Below, piece after piece: positions 34,960-37,598 of a DNA stretch of 37,598 nt. Under the pieces are notes generated by a model. It was not told the DNA's origin and searched no databases. It saw nothing but the letters and a program-made list of their open reading frames with translations. Every line of letters begins with the position of its first letter. Within the stretch, counting starts at the first letter, position 1. The stretch spans positions 1 through 37,598 of the forward strand of contig JAJXZP010000276.1 in assembly GCA_021779995.1 (NCBI GenBank). The letters run 5' to 3'. Source of the DNA: a bacterium. GTDB lineage: Bacteria > Spirochaetota > Spirochaetia > Treponematales > Rectinemataceae. Both the position numbers and the translations under genes were made by a program.

Positions 34960-34988
34960 GGGATAGCAAATATCGCACGATATGTCAA
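34960..34988 (-). promoter_or_regulatory. Promoter TTGACA-N17-TATCCC with a palindrome in the spacer
   Basis: TTGACA at 34983-34988, TATCCC at 34960-34965, ATATCG-CA-CGATAT at 34970-34983. Confidence 0.65.
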
Positions 34989-35382
34989 TAGAAGCGGTAT
35001 AATTACCTATATTCATTAGAAATACATTAGTTGTATCAATTGGTTATTCATTTATAGATTTTAATATTAAACGCAGAAAATAGTGGTTGTCAGCGGGCCT
35101 ATGCGACCAGAGCGGTACAGGACATCATTTTCGGGTTTGAAACAAAGAATGCCAGTGATCGATGGATGTAAAAAAAGGCAAACCCCGGCTTCCACGAGCT
35201 CCATCCTCGCGAACGGCGGGCACCTCGTTAACCGCCGGCCGACACGTCCGTCGGCAGGTCCCCCGATATCCGTGCCGCCTTCATTTTTTTTCGACAACCT
35301 CCCGCTATACTCGACAGAGGCCGCCGCGGAATCCATCTCGGCCCTGCGTCGGCTTGAATGCTTCTTTATGAGGAGGCTATCC

Positions 35383-37500
35383 ATGTCGCCGCTCCCGCCA
35401 TTTCCCCGAATGCTGGTCGCCGCCGCACTCGTTTCGCTGGCCCTCGCCTCCGCTTTCGCCCAGAGCGCAGGCCCGGCCGCTTCGGGCGGAAGCGGCCCAA
35501 TGGCCGCCGGTCCCGTCGAATTGCCCGTCACCAAGGTCGTGCTCTACTCCTCCGGCGTGGGCTATTTCGAGCACCGCGGCATCGTCTCGGGCGACGCCAC
35601 GGTCGCCCTGAGCTTCCGCTCCGACGAGGTGAACGACGCGCTCAAGTCCCTCGTGGTCTGGGACTTCGGCGCGGCATCAGGCGCGGCCCCCGGCTCGGGC
35701 GGCCTCGCGGAGTCTCCTTCGGTCAGCTATCCTTCCCAGGAGAGCCTCGACCGCGCCCTCAAGGGCTTCAGGATCGACCTCTCGGGCTCGCCCCGGATCG
35801 CCGACATGCTCGCCCGGCTCCGCGGCGCCGAACTGGCGGTCGACGCGCCCGACACGATCAAAGGCCGGATCGTCTCGGTCGAGTCGCGGCCGGGCGGCAA
35901 GGACGGCTCGGTGATGCTGCCCTGGCTCGTGCTCGCGACGAAGGACGGAATTCGGGCCATCTCGATCGACAGGATCGCCGCCTTCCGTTTCCTCGACCCG
36001 AAGTTATCGGAAGACTTCGACCGGGCGCTCTCGCTCATCCTCTCCACCGAAGACTCGCTCAGGCGGGTGCTCAAGGTTCATCTGCCCGGCTCGGGGCCGC
36101 GGCAGGCCGTCCTCGGCTACGTCGTGGCGGCCCCGGTCTGGAAGGTCTCCTACCGCCTCGACCTCTCCGGCGACAAGAGTTTCCTCCAGGCCTGGGCCAT
36201 CGTCGACAATCCGACCGACCAGGACTGGAAGGACGTGAGCCTCTCGCTGGTGAGCGGCCGGCCCGTATCCTTCCGGCAGGACCTCTACGCCCCGCTGTAC
36301 CTGAACCGCCCCTTGCTGCCGCTCGCCATAGCCGGCGCGGCCCAGGCGCGCAGCTTCGAGTCGGGCCTGCCGGAGGAGGCCCGGGCGGAGGCCGACGAAG
36401 CCTCGGGAGTTCCGGCCCCGGCGGCCATGATGCGGGGCGCGGCCAAGTCCTTCGCGGCGCCCCTGGCCGAGGCTGCGGCGCCGGCTCCCTCCCTGTCGCA
36501 GGGCGCGGCTCAGGCGGCGAGCGGCCGGGCGGCGGGAGACCTGTTCGAGTTCACGCTCCGCGGGGCGGTGACCCTGGATCGAAGGCACAGCGCCATGCTG
36601 CCCCTCGTCGCGGGGGCCATCGACGGCCGGAAGGTCTCGGTGTTCACGCCGGGCTCCGGTCCGGGCGGCTCCGACCCCCTCCACCCCATGCTCGGCGCCC
36701 TCCTCGAAAACGACACGGGGATGAAGCTGCCCGCCGGCCCGATCACCGTCTTCGACGGAGGCATCTACGCGGGCGACGCCCTCCTCGACTTCCTTCCCGA
36801 GCGCGACCAGCGCCTCATCGTCTTCGGCGACGACCTCTCGGTCGACGCCGAGGTCTCGGCCTCCAGCTCGCGCGAGACCCTCGGCGTCACCGTCGCGAAG
36901 GGCGTCATGACCTTCGCGCGCCGCGTCACCTGGACGCGCAGCTACACCTTCGATAACACCTCGACCGCGGCCAAGACGATCGTGGTCGAGCATCCGATCA
37001 CCCCGGGCACCACCCTCGCCTCGCCCTCGGCCTACGACGAGAAGACCCCGGAGTTCTACCGCTTCAGCCTCGCCCTGCCCGCCTCGGGCTCCTCCTCGCT
37101 GGTCGTCAAGGAGAGCTCGCCCGAAGAGGAGCGCATAACGCTCGCCACCCTCGACCCGGAGTCCTTCCTGGCCTACGCCAGCTCGAAGGGCGTACCGGAG
37201 TCGGTCCGGACGGCCCTGCGCAAGGCCGTCGAGCTTAAAAACCGAGCCGACGACGCCGACCGCGCCCTCGCGGACCTGCAGTCGCGGAAGACCGAGATCG
37301 ACGCGGACGAGGCGCGGATCAGGGAGAACATCCAGGCCGTGGGCAGGGACTCGAGTCAGGGCCAGCAGTACATGAAGAAGCTGTCCGACTCCGAGACCGA
37401 GCTCGACAAGCTCGGTGGCCGCATCGAGGCCGCCCGCGCCGCCGCCCAGAACGCGCGCGACGCCTACGCGGCCTACCTGGGCGCCCTCGACCTGAAGTAG
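35383..37500 (+). CDS. DUF4139 domain-containing exported protein
   Basis: ATG at 35383 preceded by AGGAGG; signal peptide; VTKVVLYSSGVGYFEHRGIVSGDATVALSFRSDEVNDALKSLVVWD; C-terminal coiled coil. Confidence 0.85.
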   Translation: MSPLPPFPRMLVAAALVSLALASAFAQSAGPAASGGSGPMAAGPVELPVTKVVLYSSGVGYFEHRGIVSGDATVALSFRSDEVNDALKSLVVWDFGAASGAAPGSGGLAESPSVSYPSQESLDRALKGFRIDLSGSPRIADMLARLRGAELAVDAPDTIKGRIVSVESRPGGKDGSVMLPWLVLATKDGIRAISIDRIAAFRFLDPKLSEDFDRALSLILSTEDSLRRVLKVHLPGSGPRQAVLGYVVAAPVWKVSYRLDLSGDKSFLQAWAIVDNPTDQDWKDVSLSLVSGRPVSFRQDLYAPLYLNRPLLPLAIAGAAQARSFESGLPEEARAEADEASGVPAPAAMMRGAAKSFAAPLAEAAAPAPSLSQGAAQAASGRAAGDLFEFTLRGAVTLDRRHSAMLPLVAGAIDGRKVSVFTPGSGPGGSDPLHPMLGALLENDTGMKLPAGPITVFDGGIYAGDALLDFLPERDQRLIVFGDDLSVDAEVSASSSRETLGVTVAKGVMTFARRVTWTRSYTFDNTSTAAKTIVVEHPITPGTTLASPSAYDEKTPEFYRFSLALPASGSSSLVVKESSPEEERITLATLDPESFLAYASSKGVPESVRTALRKAVELKNRADDADRALADLQSRKTEIDADEARIRENIQAVGRDSSQGQQYMKKLSDSETELDKLGGRIEAARAAAQNARDAYAAYLGALDLK

Positions 37501-37509
37501 AGGCGCGGC

Positions 37510-37540
37510 GCCCGCCGCGGGTTGATCGTCGCCGGCGGGC
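37510..37540. terminator. Putative terminator hairpin after the DUF4139 gene
   Basis: CCCGCCG / CGGCGGG arms, about 15-nt loop; no T-tract. Confidence 0.3.
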
Positions 37541-37598
37541 CGCACGGGCGCGCCGCACGCGCCCGCGGGTTAGCCGCCGGCAGCCGGGCAGCAGGAGC

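Noticed and set aside
37570-37598. Possible end of a minus-strand gene (…SCCPAAGG stop)
   Set aside because: Only about nine codons visible at the window edge; cannot be supported

Overview
The window is a GC-rich bacterial chromosomal segment. Family content (UPF0164-like outer-membrane protein, TPR protein plus SpoIIE-type phosphatase pair, lipobox lipoprotein, MCP) suggests Spirochaetota; this is inference. I support about 25 coding genes. (1) Left: a TIM-barrel sugar isomerase-like gene, an MFS transporter with a C-terminal HEAT-repeat tail, YggT, a UPF0164/FadL-like beta-barrel protein with a TPR tail, a large periplasmic TPR protein coupled to a BNR/HAMP/SpoIIE phosphatase, a conserved hypothetical gene and a second MFS gene. 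(2) Middle: a cellobiose-phosphorylase-like GH94 gene preceded by five tandem 23-bp repeats, a small DUF493-like gene, a 235-bp strongly structured gap and a MOCOS-type class V aminotransferase. (3) Right: a compact minus-strand cluster of 11 genes (about 10.4 kb: LivK-H-M-G-F, UroD/MtaA-like, FGGY kinase, two tandem ATC-hydrolase paralogs, shikimate-kinase-like, MCP), diverging from a DeoR-type regulator. The cluster promoter reads TTGACA-N17-TATAAT, with an ATGTTAT/ATAACAT inverted repeat just downstream. This cluster is my main candidate for an undescribed, regulated uptake-and-catabolism system. (4) Far right: an MFS gene, an Ala-rich lipoprotein under a promoter with a palindrome in its spacer, and a DUF4139 protein. 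Two genes share an apparently leaderless promoter geometry (-10 hexamer, N6, ATG). No tRNA, rRNA, CRISPR array or transposase was found. All family calls are from reading translations by eye, with no database search.
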